Below are positions 1 to 8,069 of a stretch of DNA of 23,441 nt, piece by piece. The stretch's first letter is position 1; each line of letters begins with the position of its first letter. The position numbers and the translations under genes are program-made. The DNA is taken from the NCBI GenBank assembly GCA_030602665.1, contig JAUVZE010000004.1:1-23441 (forward strand), read 5' to 3'. Under the pieces are notes generated by a model that saw nothing but the letters and a program-made list of their open reading frames with translations, had not been told where the DNA came from and made no database searches. The stretch is from Dehalococcoidia bacterium (GTDB taxonomy: Bacteria; Chloroflexota; Dehalococcoidia; Dehalococcoidales; JAUVZE01).

Positions 1-260
1 GCTCGGGCAATACCGTGAGAAATGGCACCACTTTGCCCCGATATGCCGCCGCCGTTTACCTTAACCACCACATTATACTTACTGGTGTTCTCGGTAACCA
101 GAAGGGGTTGCATGATAATTCGGCGGTGCTCAAGGCGGGGAAACAACTCCTCGTATGGGGTACCATTTATAATAATAGCCCCACTACCGGGTAGCACTCT
201 TACCTGCGCCACTGCCGTCTTGCGTCGCCCTGTCCCATAAAAATAAGCCTGCTTTTCCAT
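1..260 (-). CDS. rpsI: Small ribosomal subunit protein uS9 (S9), 3' end cut by window edge
   Basis: S9 binds 16S rRNA in the 30S head, and its C-terminal tail reaches toward the P-site tRNA. Translating from the ATG at 260 gives 86 residues that begin MEKQAYFYGTGRRKTAVAQV, the typical S9 start with the GTGRRKTA motif. The frame is still open at base 1 and stops around the NGGGxSGQSGAISHGIARA segment, so the C-terminal third, including the tRNA-contacting tail, is missing from this window. It begins 19 bases after the rplM stop, the usual rplM-rpsI pairing. The identification is secure from the N-terminal motifs and the neighbour. Confidence 0.95.
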   Translation of the reverse strand, partial: MEKQAYFYGTGRRKTAVAQVRVLPGSGAIIINGTPYEELFPRLEHRRIIMQPLLVTENTSKYNVVVKVNGGGISGQSGAISHGIAR

Positions 261-279
261 TTGAACCCTATCCCTCTCT

Positions 280-726
280 TTAACTCTCTTTAGTTACTAC
301 CTCGGTTGAGCCAGACTTGGCCTTGGTTGGGTGAGGATGGGTATCACCAGCGTAGACCCTCAGCTTCTTAAACATTTTAGCACCTAGCCGGTTGTGGGGC
401 AACATGCCCTTGACCGCATGCTCAATCACCCGGGTAGGGTGAGTCTGCATCATTTTCTCCAAATTGATACTCTTCAGTCCCCCGGGATATCCTGAATGTC
501 GGTAATAGACCTTCTGCTTGGTCTTGTTACCGGTAACACGAACCTTCTCAGCATTAATAACCACCACAAAATCGCCGGTATCCAGGTTAGGGCTGAATAT
601 TGGTTTACGCTTACCCATAAGCAAGCTAGCTACTTGAGTGGCTAGCCGACCCAAAACTTTGTCTGAAGCATCAATAACATGCCACTCTCGCTTAATATCA
701 GATGCCTTAGTGCTATAGGTTTTCAT
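280..726 (-). CDS. rplM: Large ribosomal subunit protein uL13 (L13)
   Basis: L13 is an early-assembling 50S protein that binds 23S rRNA. The 148-residue product has the usual family length. It shows the N-terminal W-H-V-I-D-A block (residues 16-21), the KVLGRLAT segment, the H-S-G-Y-P-G-G-L block and HPTRVIEHAVKGMLPHN. The ATG at 726 lies inside the last codons of truA, a 14-base overlap, so the two are probably translationally coupled. rpsI follows. Truncation or other anomalies are not seen. Identification rests on whole-length family resemblance and on the conserved rplM-rpsI order. Confidence 0.97.
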   Translation of the reverse strand: MKTYSTKASDIKREWHVIDASDKVLGRLATQVASLLMGKRKPIFSPNLDTGDFVVVINAEKVRVTGNKTKQKVYYRHSGYPGGLKSINLEKMMQTHPTRVIEHAVKGMLPHNRLGAKMFKKLRVYAGDTHPHPTKAKSGSTEVVTKES

Positions 727-1492
727 TATATCTCTCCCAAGGGTGTGGATAATTTACCCGCATTAGATATAGCCCACAAGCCGGAGCTGTTGGCCCAGCC
801 ATCCCTGGTTGTTTAGCCTCAATTAGGTTACCAAACTCGTCGATGGTCATCTTATCCAAGCCAACTCTAATTAGGGCACCTATATTATTGCGCACCTGGT
901 GGGGTAAGAAGGAGTTGGCCACCATATTGAAAATAACTAGTTCCCCAGCCTTCTCTAATTCTGCTCTATATACATGCCGAACCGTGCTTTTTGTACCAGC
1001 CCCGATGCAGGTCACGAATGAGGCGAAGTCGTGCTCACCGATGAGTGCCTGACATGCCTGATTCATAGCGGTAGTATCCAGGTGACCCGAAACCAGGTAA
1101 GCGAAGCCTTCCCAGATAGGAGACCGGGCAAAACTATTTAATATGTAGTAGCTATATTCCCGGCTAAGGGCATCCCGCCTAGCATTAAAGGAATCGCCTA
1201 CTCTATACGCTGCCTTAACCGCAATATCCCTAGGTAAATAATGATTTAGCCCGTTAATAAAAGTCTGTGGCGGGAGAGACGACCCAGTCCGGAAGCTAAC
1301 CACCTGTCCCCGAGCATGGACACCGGCATCAGTTCGGCTAGCCGCCATCACCCGACGCTTCTCCCCAGTAAGCTTCCACAGAGCTTTCTCTATCTCCCCT
1401 TGGATGGTGGGCCGATTAGCCTGCAATTGGAAGCCATGGTAGTTGGTGCCATTATACTCCATAATTAATACCATCTTGGTGATTGTTGCCAA
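713..1492 (-). CDS. truA: tRNA pseudouridine(38-40) synthase TruA
   Basis: TruA converts uridines 38-40 of the anticodon arm of many tRNAs to pseudouridine. The 259-residue protein has the family motif around the catalytic aspartate, AASRTDAGVHARGQV, with Asp55 as the likely nucleophile. The LPRDIAV and SREYSYYI segments and the C-terminal F-L-P-H-Q-V-R-N-N-I-G region are also typical. The chosen start is TTG at 1492, because an AAGGAAGGG-type ribosome-binding site lies just upstream. An in-frame ATG at 1474 would give a start closer to the family norm but has no clear ribosome-binding site. It follows rplQ and overlaps rplM by 14 bases, a common place for truA at the end of an alpha operon. 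Confidence 0.95.
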   Translation of the reverse strand: MATITKMVLIMEYNGTNYHGFQLQANRPTIQGEIEKALWKLTGEKRRVMAASRTDAGVHARGQVVSFRTGSSLPPQTFINGLNHYLPRDIAVKAAYRVGDSFNARRDALSREYSYYILNSFARSPIWEGFAYLVSGHLDTTAMNQACQALIGEHDFASFVTCIGAGTKSTVRHVYRAELEKAGELVIFNMVANSFLPHQVRNNIGALIRVGLDKMTIDEFGNLIEAKQPGMAGPTAPACGLYLMRVNYPHPWERYNENL

Positions 1493-1531
1493 GGACGCCC
1501 TTCCTTAATCCCAGACAGTGGCCGGTGGACA

Positions 1532-1882
1532 TCATACCAGTTCAAGCCGAACCATAGGGGCTCCGTCACCCAACCTAGGTCCTAATTTAGTAATCCGGGT
1601 ATATCCACCAGGGCGCTCACCATACCTTGGGGCAAGCTCAGCAAATACCCTTTCGGTTACTTTCTTATCTAAAATAAATGATAGTGCTTGGCGACGTGAG
1701 TGAAGTCCACCCTCCTTACCCAGGGTAATCATCTTCTCTGCCAGGCCACGCACCTCTTTGGCTTTGGCTTCGGTAGTAGTAATCTTTTCATACCGTAGAA
1801 GGTCAGTCACCAGGTTACGATACAGTGCTCTACGGTGACCGGTAGCTCTACCTAGCGTCCTACCGGCTACTCTATGCCTCAT
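1532..1882 (-). CDS. rplQ: Large ribosomal subunit protein bL17 (L17)
   Basis: L17 is a bacterial 50S protein near the peptide exit tunnel. The product is 116 residues from the ATG at 1882, beginning MRHRVAGRTLGRATGHRRAL as in typical L17. It also has the TTEAKAKEVRGLAEKMITL block and the C-terminal GGYTRI-K-L-G-PR-GD-AP-M-LELV segment. An earlier in-frame ATG at 1900 would add six atypical residues from inside rpoA. The start at 1882 has an AGGAG ribosome-binding site about seven bases upstream and overlaps the rpoA stop by 11 bases. The rpoA-rplQ pair ends the alpha operon in most bacteria. Confidence 0.96.
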   Translation of the reverse strand: MRHRVAGRTLGRATGHRRALYRNLVTDLLRYEKITTTEAKAKEVRGLAEKMITLGKEGGLHSRRQALSFILDKKVTERVFAELAPRYGERPGGYTRITKLGPRLGDGAPMVRLELV

Positions 1883-2831
1883 GCTCTTTCTCCTCTTCAA
1901 TCTCGGGAGTCAGAGACAGACCTAATGCCTTGAGACGCTCATCTAGCTCTTGTTTAGACTTCTGCCCAAAATTCCGTATTGAAAGCAACTCCTTCTCCCC
2001 TCTAGTTATAAGTTCTCCCACTGTAGTAATGCCACTGCGTCTTAAGGCGTTAATAGTACGTACTGATAAGTCTAGTTGCTCTAACGGCGTATTATATTGT
2101 TCATCAGGGATTGATAGCCGAATGAGCTCTTTCTCCTCCTCTATCTGGGAAACCTTGGCATAATCAACAAACGGGGAGAGCTGCTGTATCAAAATCTCAG
2201 CTCCGAGGCTGATGGCGTCTACCGGCGATATTGTTCCATCTGTCCATATCTCCAGACATAACCGTTCCCGGCTAGTCTCCCGACCAATATGGGTTGGCTC
2301 GACGGCAATATTAACCTTACGTACTGGGCTAAAAATGGCGTCCACTGGGATAGCCCCCACCGGTAGATTATCACTGGACTCAGCCTGCCTATAGCCTTCG
2401 CCCAGGTCCACGTTAAACTCCACATAAAGTCTGGCTTCAGGCGAATCCAAGGTAGCCAGGTGAAGCTCAGGGTTGACAATTTCAAAGTCAGCCGAGGGGT
2501 TAATGTCAGCGGCACAAACCCGCCCCTCTCCCTCCACCTCCAGTGTTAACTTGCCTGGTTGGCCGGGAAGAGACCTTAATCTTAAGGCTTTAACATTAAG
2601 CAGGAACTCAATGGTATCTTCCTTCACATAAGGAATGGTAGAGAATTCGTGTTGCATTCCCTCAATCTTAACCCAGGTTACGGCTACCCCGGGAAGGTAA
2701 CCCAATAGCACTCGCCGCAAGGAATTTCCCAGGGTCACACCAAAGCCCTTTTCCACTGGCTCAGCCAAAAAGCGTCCGAAAGTAGCTGTAGCTTCAACGC
2801 ACTTAATCGTAGGTATGACTAGACGAGACAA
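1872..2831 (-). CDS. rpoA: DNA-directed RNA polymerase subunit alpha
   Basis: The alpha subunit forms the dimer that nucleates RNA polymerase assembly and contacts upstream promoter DNA and activators. The 319-residue product has a complete N-terminal dimerisation domain (about residues 1-225, with GFGVTLGNSLRRVLL at 30-43 and H61-E-F-S-T-I). A linker leads to a C-terminal domain at about 250-305 with LSVRTINALRRSGITTVGEL; Arg258 aligns with the UP-element-binding Arg265 of E. coli. The start is TTG at 2831, supported by an AAGGAGG site at 2839-2845, seven bases upstream; no better ATG is present. The acidic tail (IEEEKEHEA) is unremarkable. It lies between rpsD and rplQ, the alpha operon order. 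Confidence 0.97.
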   Translation of the reverse strand: MSRLVIPTIKCVEATATFGRFLAEPVEKGFGVTLGNSLRRVLLGYLPGVAVTWVKIEGMQHEFSTIPYVKEDTIEFLLNVKALRLRSLPGQPGKLTLEVEGEGRVCAADINPSADFEIVNPELHLATLDSPEARLYVEFNVDLGEGYRQAESSDNLPVGAIPVDAIFSPVRKVNIAVEPTHIGRETSRERLCLEIWTDGTISPVDAISLGAEILIQQLSPFVDYAKVSQIEEEKELIRLSIPDEQYNTPLEQLDLSVRTINALRRSGITTVGELITRGEKELLSIRNFGQKSKQELDERLKALGLSLTPEIEEEKEHEA

Positions 2832-2855
2832 GATGCCCCCTCCTTATCAATTAAC

Positions 2856-3485
2856 TTATCGTGAGTAGAATTCAACTATACTCTTTCCATCAAATTTAGC
2901 CTCAGTATCATCAGGCGTGGGCAGCGATAGGACTTGACCAACCAGATTCTCCTTATCCAGACTCAGCCAGTTTAAGACTTGCTTACTCGTAATGTCTTTA
3001 ACCAGTTGTTTATAATACTCGCTTTCGGTACTCGTTGGCTTCCAGCTAATGGTATCACCCTCCTTAATCAGACAGGAGGGTATATCAGTCTGGCGTCCAT
3101 TGAGCAAAATGTGCCCGTGCCTAACTAGCTGGCGAGCCTGGGCACGGGAGTCAGCAAAGCCTAAACGATATACCACATTATCCAGCCGCCTCTCCAGTAG
3201 CACTAGTAGATTTTCCCCGGTAATACCTGACTGCCGCTCAGCAGTAGCAAAAAGTCGCCTAAATTGCCGTTCTAAGAGTCCATAACTATAGCGGGCTTTT
3301 TGCTTCTCCCGAAGTTGCAAGCCACGCTCAGAAAGCCGAGGACGCCGTCCCCGACCTAACTGTTGTCCCGGAGGCTTGGACCGCTTATCCAATACACACT
3401 TGGTGATACACTTACTACCTTTAAGCATTAGCTTCTCACCACTACGGCGACATAATCGGCAGACGGCTGCTGTATACCTTGCCAT
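2856..3485 (-). CDS. rpsD: Small ribosomal subunit protein uS4 (S4), zinc-binding form
   Basis: S4 is a primary 16S rRNA-binding protein that nucleates 30S body assembly. In many bacteria it also represses the alpha operon. The 209-residue protein carries an N-terminal zinc-ribbon pattern (Cys9, Cys12, Cys26, Cys30), so it is the metal-binding 'C+' form. The S4 RNA-binding domain follows at about residues 100-165 (RRLDNVVYRLGFADSRAQARQLVRHGHILLNG). The ATG at 3485 begins MARYTAAVCRLCRRSGEKL. It sits 11 bases after rpsK and 24 bases before rpoA. Confidence 0.97.
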   Translation of the reverse strand: MARYTAAVCRLCRRSGEKLMLKGSKCITKCVLDKRSKPPGQQLGRGRRPRLSERGLQLREKQKARYSYGLLERQFRRLFATAERQSGITGENLLVLLERRLDNVVYRLGFADSRAQARQLVRHGHILLNGRQTDIPSCLIKEGDTISWKPTSTESEYYKQLVKDITSKQVLNWLSLDKENLVGQVLSLPTPDDTEAKFDGKSIVEFYSR

Positions 3486-3496
3486 TCTTTAGCCTC

Positions 3497-3889
3497 CTAC
3501 ACCCGCCTTCTTTTTGGCGGGCGACAACCATTGTGTGGGATAGGGGTTACATCCCTGATGCTGGTAATGTAAAGGCCTGAACTCTGGAGAGAACGGATAG
3601 CCGCCTCGCGTCCACTGCCAGGGCCCTTAACATAAACCTCTACCTGCCGTAAGCCGTGCTCTTTGGCTTTTCGGGCAGCATCACGGGCGGCCAGTTGAGC
3701 TGCATAGGGAGTGCCTTTGCGCGAGCCCTTAAACCCGGCAGTACCTGAGCTTCCACAAGCGATAACATTCCCTTCGGGGTCGGTAAGGGTAACTATGGTA
3801 TTATTAAAGGTGGATTGAATATAGGCTCTCCCCGCCGGGACAGACTTGCGCTCCCATCGCTTTCGCACAGCTCGCTTCTTTTGTGGCAT
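3497..3889 (-). CDS. rpsK: Small ribosomal subunit protein uS11 (S11)
   Basis: S11 lies on the 30S platform and helps shape the mRNA exit region. The 130-residue product has a basic N-terminus, the AYIQSTFNNTIVTLTDPEGN block, GFKGSRKGTPYAAQ-AA and KGPGSGREAAIRSLQSSGL. It ends with the conserved DVTPIPHNGCRPPKRRRV tail, whose N-G segment is the known isoaspartate site of this family. The ATG at 3889 has AGGAGG just upstream. The order rpsM-rpsK-rpsD-rpoA is the standard alpha operon. Confidence 0.97.
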   Translation of the reverse strand: MPQKKRAVRKRWERKSVPAGRAYIQSTFNNTIVTLTDPEGNVIACGSSGTAGFKGSRKGTPYAAQLAARDAARKAKEHGLRQVEVYVKGPGSGREAAIRSLQSSGLYITSIRDVTPIPHNGCRPPKRRRV

Positions 3890-3913
3890 TTTACCCTCCT
3901 AATATAAGATTAC

Positions 3914-4303
3914 TTACTTCTTTGTCATACCACGCCTCTGCCCTCTACCGGCCACGGTTTTACGAGGACCGCGTTTAGTACGGGCATTGGTTCGGGTTCG
4001 CTGCCCTCTAAGCGGTAGACCATGACGATGCCTGATACCTCGGTAGCTGCCAATCTCAATGAGGCGCTTGATGTTAAGGTTAACTTCTTTTCTAAGTTCG
4101 CCCTCAACCCGATACTCCCGGTCAATAAGCTCGCGAAGACGGTTAACCTCATCCTCAGTAAGGTTACCCACCTTAATATCAGGACTAACGCCGGTCTGGT
4201 CTAAAATTCTCTGGCTTATGCTGGGACCAATACCGTAAATATATTGCAGTGCGATACCAATATGCTTGTTTCTGGGTATGTCCACACCAGCTATGCGTGC
4301 CAT
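3914..4303 (-). CDS. rpsM: Small ribosomal subunit protein uS13 (S13)
   Basis: S13 is in the 30S head and forms the inter-subunit bridge with L5 as well as contacts to P-site tRNA. The 129-residue protein begins MARIAGVDIPRNKHIGIALQ and has the YIYGIGPSISQRIL helix-hairpin-helix segment. The conserved GSYRGIRHRHGLPLRGQRTRTNARTRKG-like block occupies the C-terminal half, with a basic tail. The length is normal. It starts 23 bases after the rpmJ stop with an AAGGAGGG site upstream. Confidence 0.97.
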   Translation of the reverse strand: MARIAGVDIPRNKHIGIALQYIYGIGPSISQRILDQTGVSPDIKVGNLTEDEVNRLRELIDREYRVEGELRKEVNLNIKRLIEIGSYRGIRHRHGLPLRGQRTRTNARTKRGPRKTVAGRGQRRGMTKK

Positions 4304-4326
4304 ATATGCCCTCCTTGCGACAAGGA

Positions 4327-4440
4327 TTAACCCTGCCTCTGTTTATGTCTTGGGTTGGGACAAATGATCCTAACTACCCCTCGCCGCTTTACAACCTTGC
4401 ACTTTTCACATCTTACCTTAACCGAAGCTCGTACTTTCAT
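4327..4440 (-). CDS. rpmJ: Large ribosomal subunit protein bL36 (L36), zinc-binding form
   Basis: L36 is a very small 50S protein that stabilises 23S rRNA near the base of the L7/L12 stalk. Reading from the ATG at 4440 gives 37 residues starting MKVRASVKVRCEKCKVVKRR and ending in HKQRQG. The family zinc site is complete: Cys11, Cys14, Cys27 and His32. The length matches the usual 37-38 residues. An AAAGAGAGG-like stretch upstream (around 4444-4452) can serve as ribosome-binding site. It lies between infA and rpsM, its normal place in many bacteria. It is easy to miss because of its size. Confidence 0.96.
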   Translation of the reverse strand: MKVRASVKVRCEKCKVVKRRGVVRIICPNPRHKQRQG

Positions 4441-4460
4441 TAAAGCCTCTCTTTAACTAT

Positions 4461-4679
4461 TTACTTAAACCGATAGGTAATTCGACCCCGACTCAGGTCA
4501 TAGGGAGAAAGCTCGACCAGCACCTTATCGCCGGGCAATACTTTAATATAATGTAGCCTTATCTTACCTGAAATATGAGCCAGCACCCTATGCCCGTTAG
4601 GCAGCTCCACACGGAACATAGCATTGGGCAGCGGCTCTACCACTGTCCCCTCAACCTCTATAGTCTGCTTCTTAGCCAT
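4461..4679 (-). CDS. infA: Translation initiation factor IF-1
   Basis: IF-1 binds the 30S A site and assists IF-2 and IF-3 during initiation. The 72-residue protein is a single S1-like OB-fold of standard length. It begins MAKKQTIEVEGTVVEPLPNA, followed by MFRVELPNGHRVLAHISGKIRLHYIKVLPGDKV and ending SPYDLSRGRITYRFK, all typical of IF-1. The ATG at 4679 lies five bases after the map stop. rpmJ follows. No anomaly is seen. Confidence 0.97.
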   Translation of the reverse strand: MAKKQTIEVEGTVVEPLPNAMFRVELPNGHRVLAHISGKIRLHYIKVLPGDKVLVELSPYDLSRGRITYRFK

Positions 4680-4684
4680 ACGTC

Positions 4685-5434
4685 TTATACAGTAGTCAGC
4701 ACCTCTGGTTCAGCCTCGGTAATGACTATGGTATGTTCAAAGTGGGCGGAAAGACTCCCATCGGCAGTAAACACCGTCCAGTGGTCATCACCAAGCCGAG
4801 TGTGCCAGTCGCCAGCATTTACCATTGGTTCCAGAGCGAAGGTCATACCCCTTTTTAGCACCGGTCCAGTTCCGGGTAAACCAAAGTTGGGTATTTGTGG
4901 TTCCTCATGTAGCTCCCGACCAATACCGTGCCCACTATACTCGCGCACTACCGAATAGTTCCTTGACTCAGCATAATTTTGGATGGCCGATGAAATATCT
5001 CCCAGTCTTGCCTCGGCCCGGGCAGCAGCCATGCTAGCCTTTAGAGCGCCTTCAGTAATTTCCAGAAGCCGCCTAGCTGGTGAACTAATTTTGCCAACAC
5101 CCACGGTCACGGCAGCATCACCATGAAAACCCATAAAAATGGCTCCTAGGTCAAGAGAGACAATATCTCCCTCATCTAGAATGCGCTCCCCGGGAATCCC
5201 ATGCACAATCTCATCATTTACTGAAGTACAGAGATTAGCCGGGAACTCCCGGTAGCCCTTAAACGAGGGCTTGGCTCCTAGCCTTTCTATCTCTCTAGCC
5301 GCCATAATATCCAAGTCCTTGGTTTTTATCCCTGGTCTCACCTGCCTGGTCAACACCTCCAACACTATGGCCACAATTCTACCGGCTTGCCGCATAGTCG
5401 CTATCTCTTGCTTTGATTTGATAATTATGCTCAT
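4685..5434 (-). CDS. map: Methionine aminopeptidase, type I
   Basis: This enzyme removes the initiator methionine from nascent proteins with small second residues. The 249-residue chain is a type I enzyme without an N-terminal extension. The pita-bread fold metal ligands are all visible: Asp95 (in SLDLG), Asp106 (HGDAAVT), His169 (SGHGIGRELHEEP), Glu202 (FALEPMV) and Glu233 (FEHTIVIT). The substrate-contacting His78 is also present (NDEIVHGIPG). The ATG at 5434 follows the adk stop by 21 bases. The adk-map-infA order is the normal bridge between the spc and alpha operons. Confidence 0.97.
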   Translation of the reverse strand: MSIIIKSKQEIATMRQAGRIVAIVLEVLTRQVRPGIKTKDLDIMAAREIERLGAKPSFKGYREFPANLCTSVNDEIVHGIPGERILDEGDIVSLDLGAIFMGFHGDAAVTVGVGKISSPARRLLEITEGALKASMAAARAEARLGDISSAIQNYAESRNYSVVREYSGHGIGRELHEEPQIPNFGLPGTGPVLKRGMTFALEPMVNAGDWHTRLGDDHWTVFTADGSLSAHFEHTIVITEAEPEVLTTV

Positions 5435-5455
5435 CTAGTTACTATTTTATGCATA

Positions 5456-6115
5456 TTAGCTAGCGGCTAAGCTACCATGAATAGCCCTAACTATTCTCCT
5501 ACTCACCTCGGCTTTCTCTCCCGCTCCATCCACCTCCAGTAGCTTACCTGACTGGTTATAATAATCAACTAGGGGAGCCGTCTTGGCAAAATAGACCTGT
5601 AACCGCTCTCTAACTGTTTGTGGAGTATCATCAGGGCGCTGATACAGTTCACCACCGCAATGGTCACACTTCCCCCAAACCTTAGGCGGGGAATCAGTGG
5701 CGTGGTACGGTGCTTGACATTGGCGACAAAGCCAGCGCCCACTCAAGCGCCGGAGAAGCTCCTCCTCAGGTACCGTGATGTATACCACCTTATCTATCGC
5801 CCTAGCCTGCTGGGCTAAAGCGCTATCCAATGCCTTTGCCTGCCTGAGATTTCGGGGAAAGCCGTCCAGAATTACCCCGCTTTCACAATCAGAGGCTACC
5901 AAGCGCTCTAAAACCATTTGTATAGTTATCTCATCAGGAACTAGCATCCCCTTCTCCATATAAGACTTAACTTTTACTCCCAGCTCGGTTCCCCTCTCTA
6001 CCGCCTGCCGAAACAGGTCGCCAGTGGCAATATGAGCTAGATTCAGCTTCTGAGCCACTGTAGCCGCTTGCGTTCCTTTGCCTGCTCCAGGAGCACCCAG
6101 AAAGATAATATACAC
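5456..6115 (-). CDS. adk: Adenylate kinase, zinc-lid form
   Basis: Adenylate kinase interconverts ATP + AMP and 2 ADP in the cytoplasm. The 219-residue protein has the P-loop GAPGAGKGT (7-15), the AMP-binding TGDLFR (31-36), the ILDGFPRN segment (82-89) and a long LID. Four LID cysteines (130, 133, 150, 153) form the structural zinc site known from many Gram-positive and some other adenylate kinases. The start is GTG at 6115, seven bases after the secY stop. The ribosome-binding site is weak, so translation may depend on coupling to secY. The family assignment is certain. Confidence 0.97.
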   Translation of the reverse strand: MYIIFLGAPGAGKGTQAATVAQKLNLAHIATGDLFRQAVERGTELGVKVKSYMEKGMLVPDEITIQMVLERLVASDCESGVILDGFPRNLRQAKALDSALAQQARAIDKVVYITVPEEELLRRLSGRWLCRQCQAPYHATDSPPKVWGKCDHCGGELYQRPDDTPQTVRERLQVYFAKTAPLVDYYNQSGKLLEVDGAGEKAEVSRRIVRAIHGSLAAS

Positions 6116-6122
6116 CTTTACT

Positions 6123-7442
6123 CTATTTTATAAAACCTTCATAGCGCCGCATTACTAATTGTGCTTCTATCTGCTTCATAGTATCCAAAACCACGCCAAC
6201 CACAATAAGCATGCCCATACTAGATAGCTGTATCGCCTGAACATTGGTAACCTCTCGCATCAAGAAGGGCATTACTGCCACCGAGGCAAGAAAGAGAGCT
6301 CCTGCCCAGGTGATATGTTTTATAACCTTGTCAAGATACTCCTTGGTGTTTTTACCGGGGCGAATACCAGGAACAAAGCCTCCCTGTCTCTGCAGGACGC
6401 CGGGCAGGTCCTGTTGCCCAAAAATCACCATGGTATAGAAGAAGGCAAAGCCCAGCGTCAGCAGGAAAAACAGACCCCAGTAGACTAGACCCAAAGGTAA
6501 AGCTGCGTTAGCGTCAAACAGATTCATAATAATGTTAGCAAAATTAGGGTCGGCTCCGGGTGGATTGGCAAAATAACTGGCTATCATGCTCGGGAAGAGT
6601 ACCAGAGACATAGCAAAGATAAGGGGTATCATCCCGGCGGTGTTTACCCTAAGTGGGATATGGGTTGAGCCTGATTGCTTATACATCCGACCACCACGAA
6701 ATACGCTACGAGAGTATTGTACCGGAATACGGCGGTGCGCTTCAGTAAAGATGACTATTACCACCGTAGTGGCTAAGGCAATAAGAATATAAAATGCTAG
6801 ACCCCAAAACTGTTGCTCCCTGGCCAAAAAACCCTGACCAATCATTTGAGGTAAGCCAGCCACGATGCCGCCAAAGATTATTATTGATATGCCATTACCA
6901 ATACCGTATTCGGTGATACGCTCACCTAGCCAGATTAAGAACATGGTGCCAGCTACCATGGATAGTACAATAGCTATGGTTGGCAGCACGTCCACGGTAG
7001 CGACAATGCCCTGCCGCTGGAGGAAAACTAGTTGTCCGTAACCGGCAAGACCAGCCATAGGCACGGTCAACCAGTGGGTAATCATATTAATCTTGTGCCG
7101 GCCGGTTTCTCCTTCCTGGGAGATGGCTTGCAGTCTGGGGATAACCGGCACTAGTAGCTGCATAATAATTGACGCCGTTATATAGGGGTAAACCCCCATG
7201 GCTGCTACACTGAAGCGCCTCATGGCACCACCACTGAACATGTCAAGCATACCCAGCAAGGCATTACCCTGGAAAAACTGGTCTAGTGCCGCAAGGTCTA
7301 CTCCAGGAACCGGCACGTGAGCTACAAAGCGGAAGACTACCAGAATACCCAGGGTGATAAGAATCCGGCGCCTCAGGTCAGGTAGGCTGAAGGCATCAAT
7401 CATTGCCCGAAGCAGTCTTGGTTTAGTTTGCCGCGGCCGCAT
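6123..7442 (-). CDS. secY: Protein translocase subunit SecY
   Basis: SecY is the channel subunit of the SecYEG translocon in the cytoplasmic membrane. The 439-residue protein has the ten hydrophobic segments expected. Landmarks are the plug region near G-M-L-D-M-F-S-G-G (about 64-72), PYITASIIMQLL, the cytoplasmic loop PVQYSRSVFRGGRMYKQSGS, GFVPGIRPGKNTKEYL, and the C-terminal LDTMKQIEAQLVMRRYEGFIK. The ATG at 7442 overlaps the end of rplO by 20 bases. It closes the spc operon before adk, as is usual. Confidence 0.97.
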   Translation of the reverse strand: MRPRQTKPRLLRAMIDAFSLPDLRRRILITLGILVVFRFVAHVPVPGVDLAALDQFFQGNALLGMLDMFSGGAMRRFSVAAMGVYPYITASIIMQLLVPVIPRLQAISQEGETGRHKINMITHWLTVPMAGLAGYGQLVFLQRQGIVATVDVLPTIAIVLSMVAGTMFLIWLGERITEYGIGNGISIIIFGGIVAGLPQMIGQGFLAREQQFWGLAFYILIALATTVVIVIFTEAHRRIPVQYSRSVFRGGRMYKQSGSTHIPLRVNTAGMIPLIFAMSLVLFPSMIASYFANPPGADPNFANIIMNLFDANAALPLGLVYWGLFFLLTLGFAFFYTMVIFGQQDLPGVLQRQGGFVPGIRPGKNTKEYLDKVIKHITWAGALFLASVAVMPFLMREVTNVQAIQLSSMGMLIVVGVVLDTMKQIEAQLVMRRYEGFIK

Positions 7443-7887
7443 GCCCCACCTCCTCAGCTTGGCCCCCGGCTGCCTCTATCTTAGCTTTAGCCGCTGCCGA
7501 GAATTTGTTTGCCTTTACCACCAGCGGACGATTAATATCACCGTCAGCCAAAATCTTAATCGGGTGACGTAGAGATTTCACTATTCTTGCGGCTACCAAC
7601 TTGTCTGGTGTTACCTCACTTCCAGGTTCAAAGATATTGAGTTTACTTATATTAACAATGCTGTACTCGGTCCTAAAGATATTGATAAAGCCGCGCTTTT
7701 GCGGTAGGCGTTTAATTAACGGCAACTGCCCACCTTCAAAGCCGGGACGCATCTTATGACCAGAACGAGACTTCTGTCCTTTGCAGCCTCGCCCCGAATA
7801 GGTGCCGTGCCCACTACCATCCCCTCGCCCCACCCGCTTCCGGGACTTCTTAGAGCCTGGAGCTGGGGAAAGTTCATCCTGCCTCAC
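7423..7887 (-). CDS. rplO: Large ribosomal subunit protein uL15 (L15)
   Basis: L15 binds 23S rRNA late in 50S assembly. The 154-residue protein has the family glycine/basic N-terminal region KKSRKRVGRGDGSGHGTYSGRG-KGQKSRSG followed by GFEGGQLPLIKRLPQKRGF. The start is GTG at 7887; its first four bases overlap the rpmD stop (GTGA), with a GGAGGAGG site about eight bases upstream. The C-terminus runs 20 bases into secY. No ATG in frame gives a plausible alternative. Confidence 0.95.
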   Translation of the reverse strand: MRQDELSPAPGSKKSRKRVGRGDGSGHGTYSGRGCKGQKSRSGHKMRPGFEGGQLPLIKRLPQKRGFINIFRTEYSIVNISKLNIFEPGSEVTPDKLVAARIVKSLRHPIKILADGDINRPLVVKANKFSAAAKAKIEAAGGQAEEVGHAAAAN

Positions 7888-8069
7888 GAGTTTGCCTCCT
7901 CCACCTTGACTAGATGTTTTACCTGATTAACCATGCCTCGTATCGAAGCACAGTCGTTATGGATAACGCTCTGATTTAGCCGATGAAGACCCAGAGCCTT
8001 CAAGGTTCTCTTCTGGACCTCAACATAACCAATACCACTTTTGACCCAGGTAATACGTAGCTTAGCCAT
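7884..8069 (-). CDS. rpmD: Large ribosomal subunit protein uL30 (L30)
   Basis: L30 is a small 50S protein. The start chosen is the ATG at 8069, giving 61 residues beginning MAKLRITWVKSGIGYVEVQK, with the later LGLHRLNQSVIHND segment and MVNQVKHLV, both standard for L30. The open frame extends upstream into rpsE, but those 26 residues have no resemblance to the family. The start overlaps the rpsE stop by eight bases and the stop overlaps rplO by four, so translation is probably coupled across rpsE-rpmD-rplO. Confidence 0.95.
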   Translation of the reverse strand: MAKLRITWVKSGIGYVEVQKRTLKALGLHRLNQSVIHNDCASIRGMVNQVKHLVKVEEANS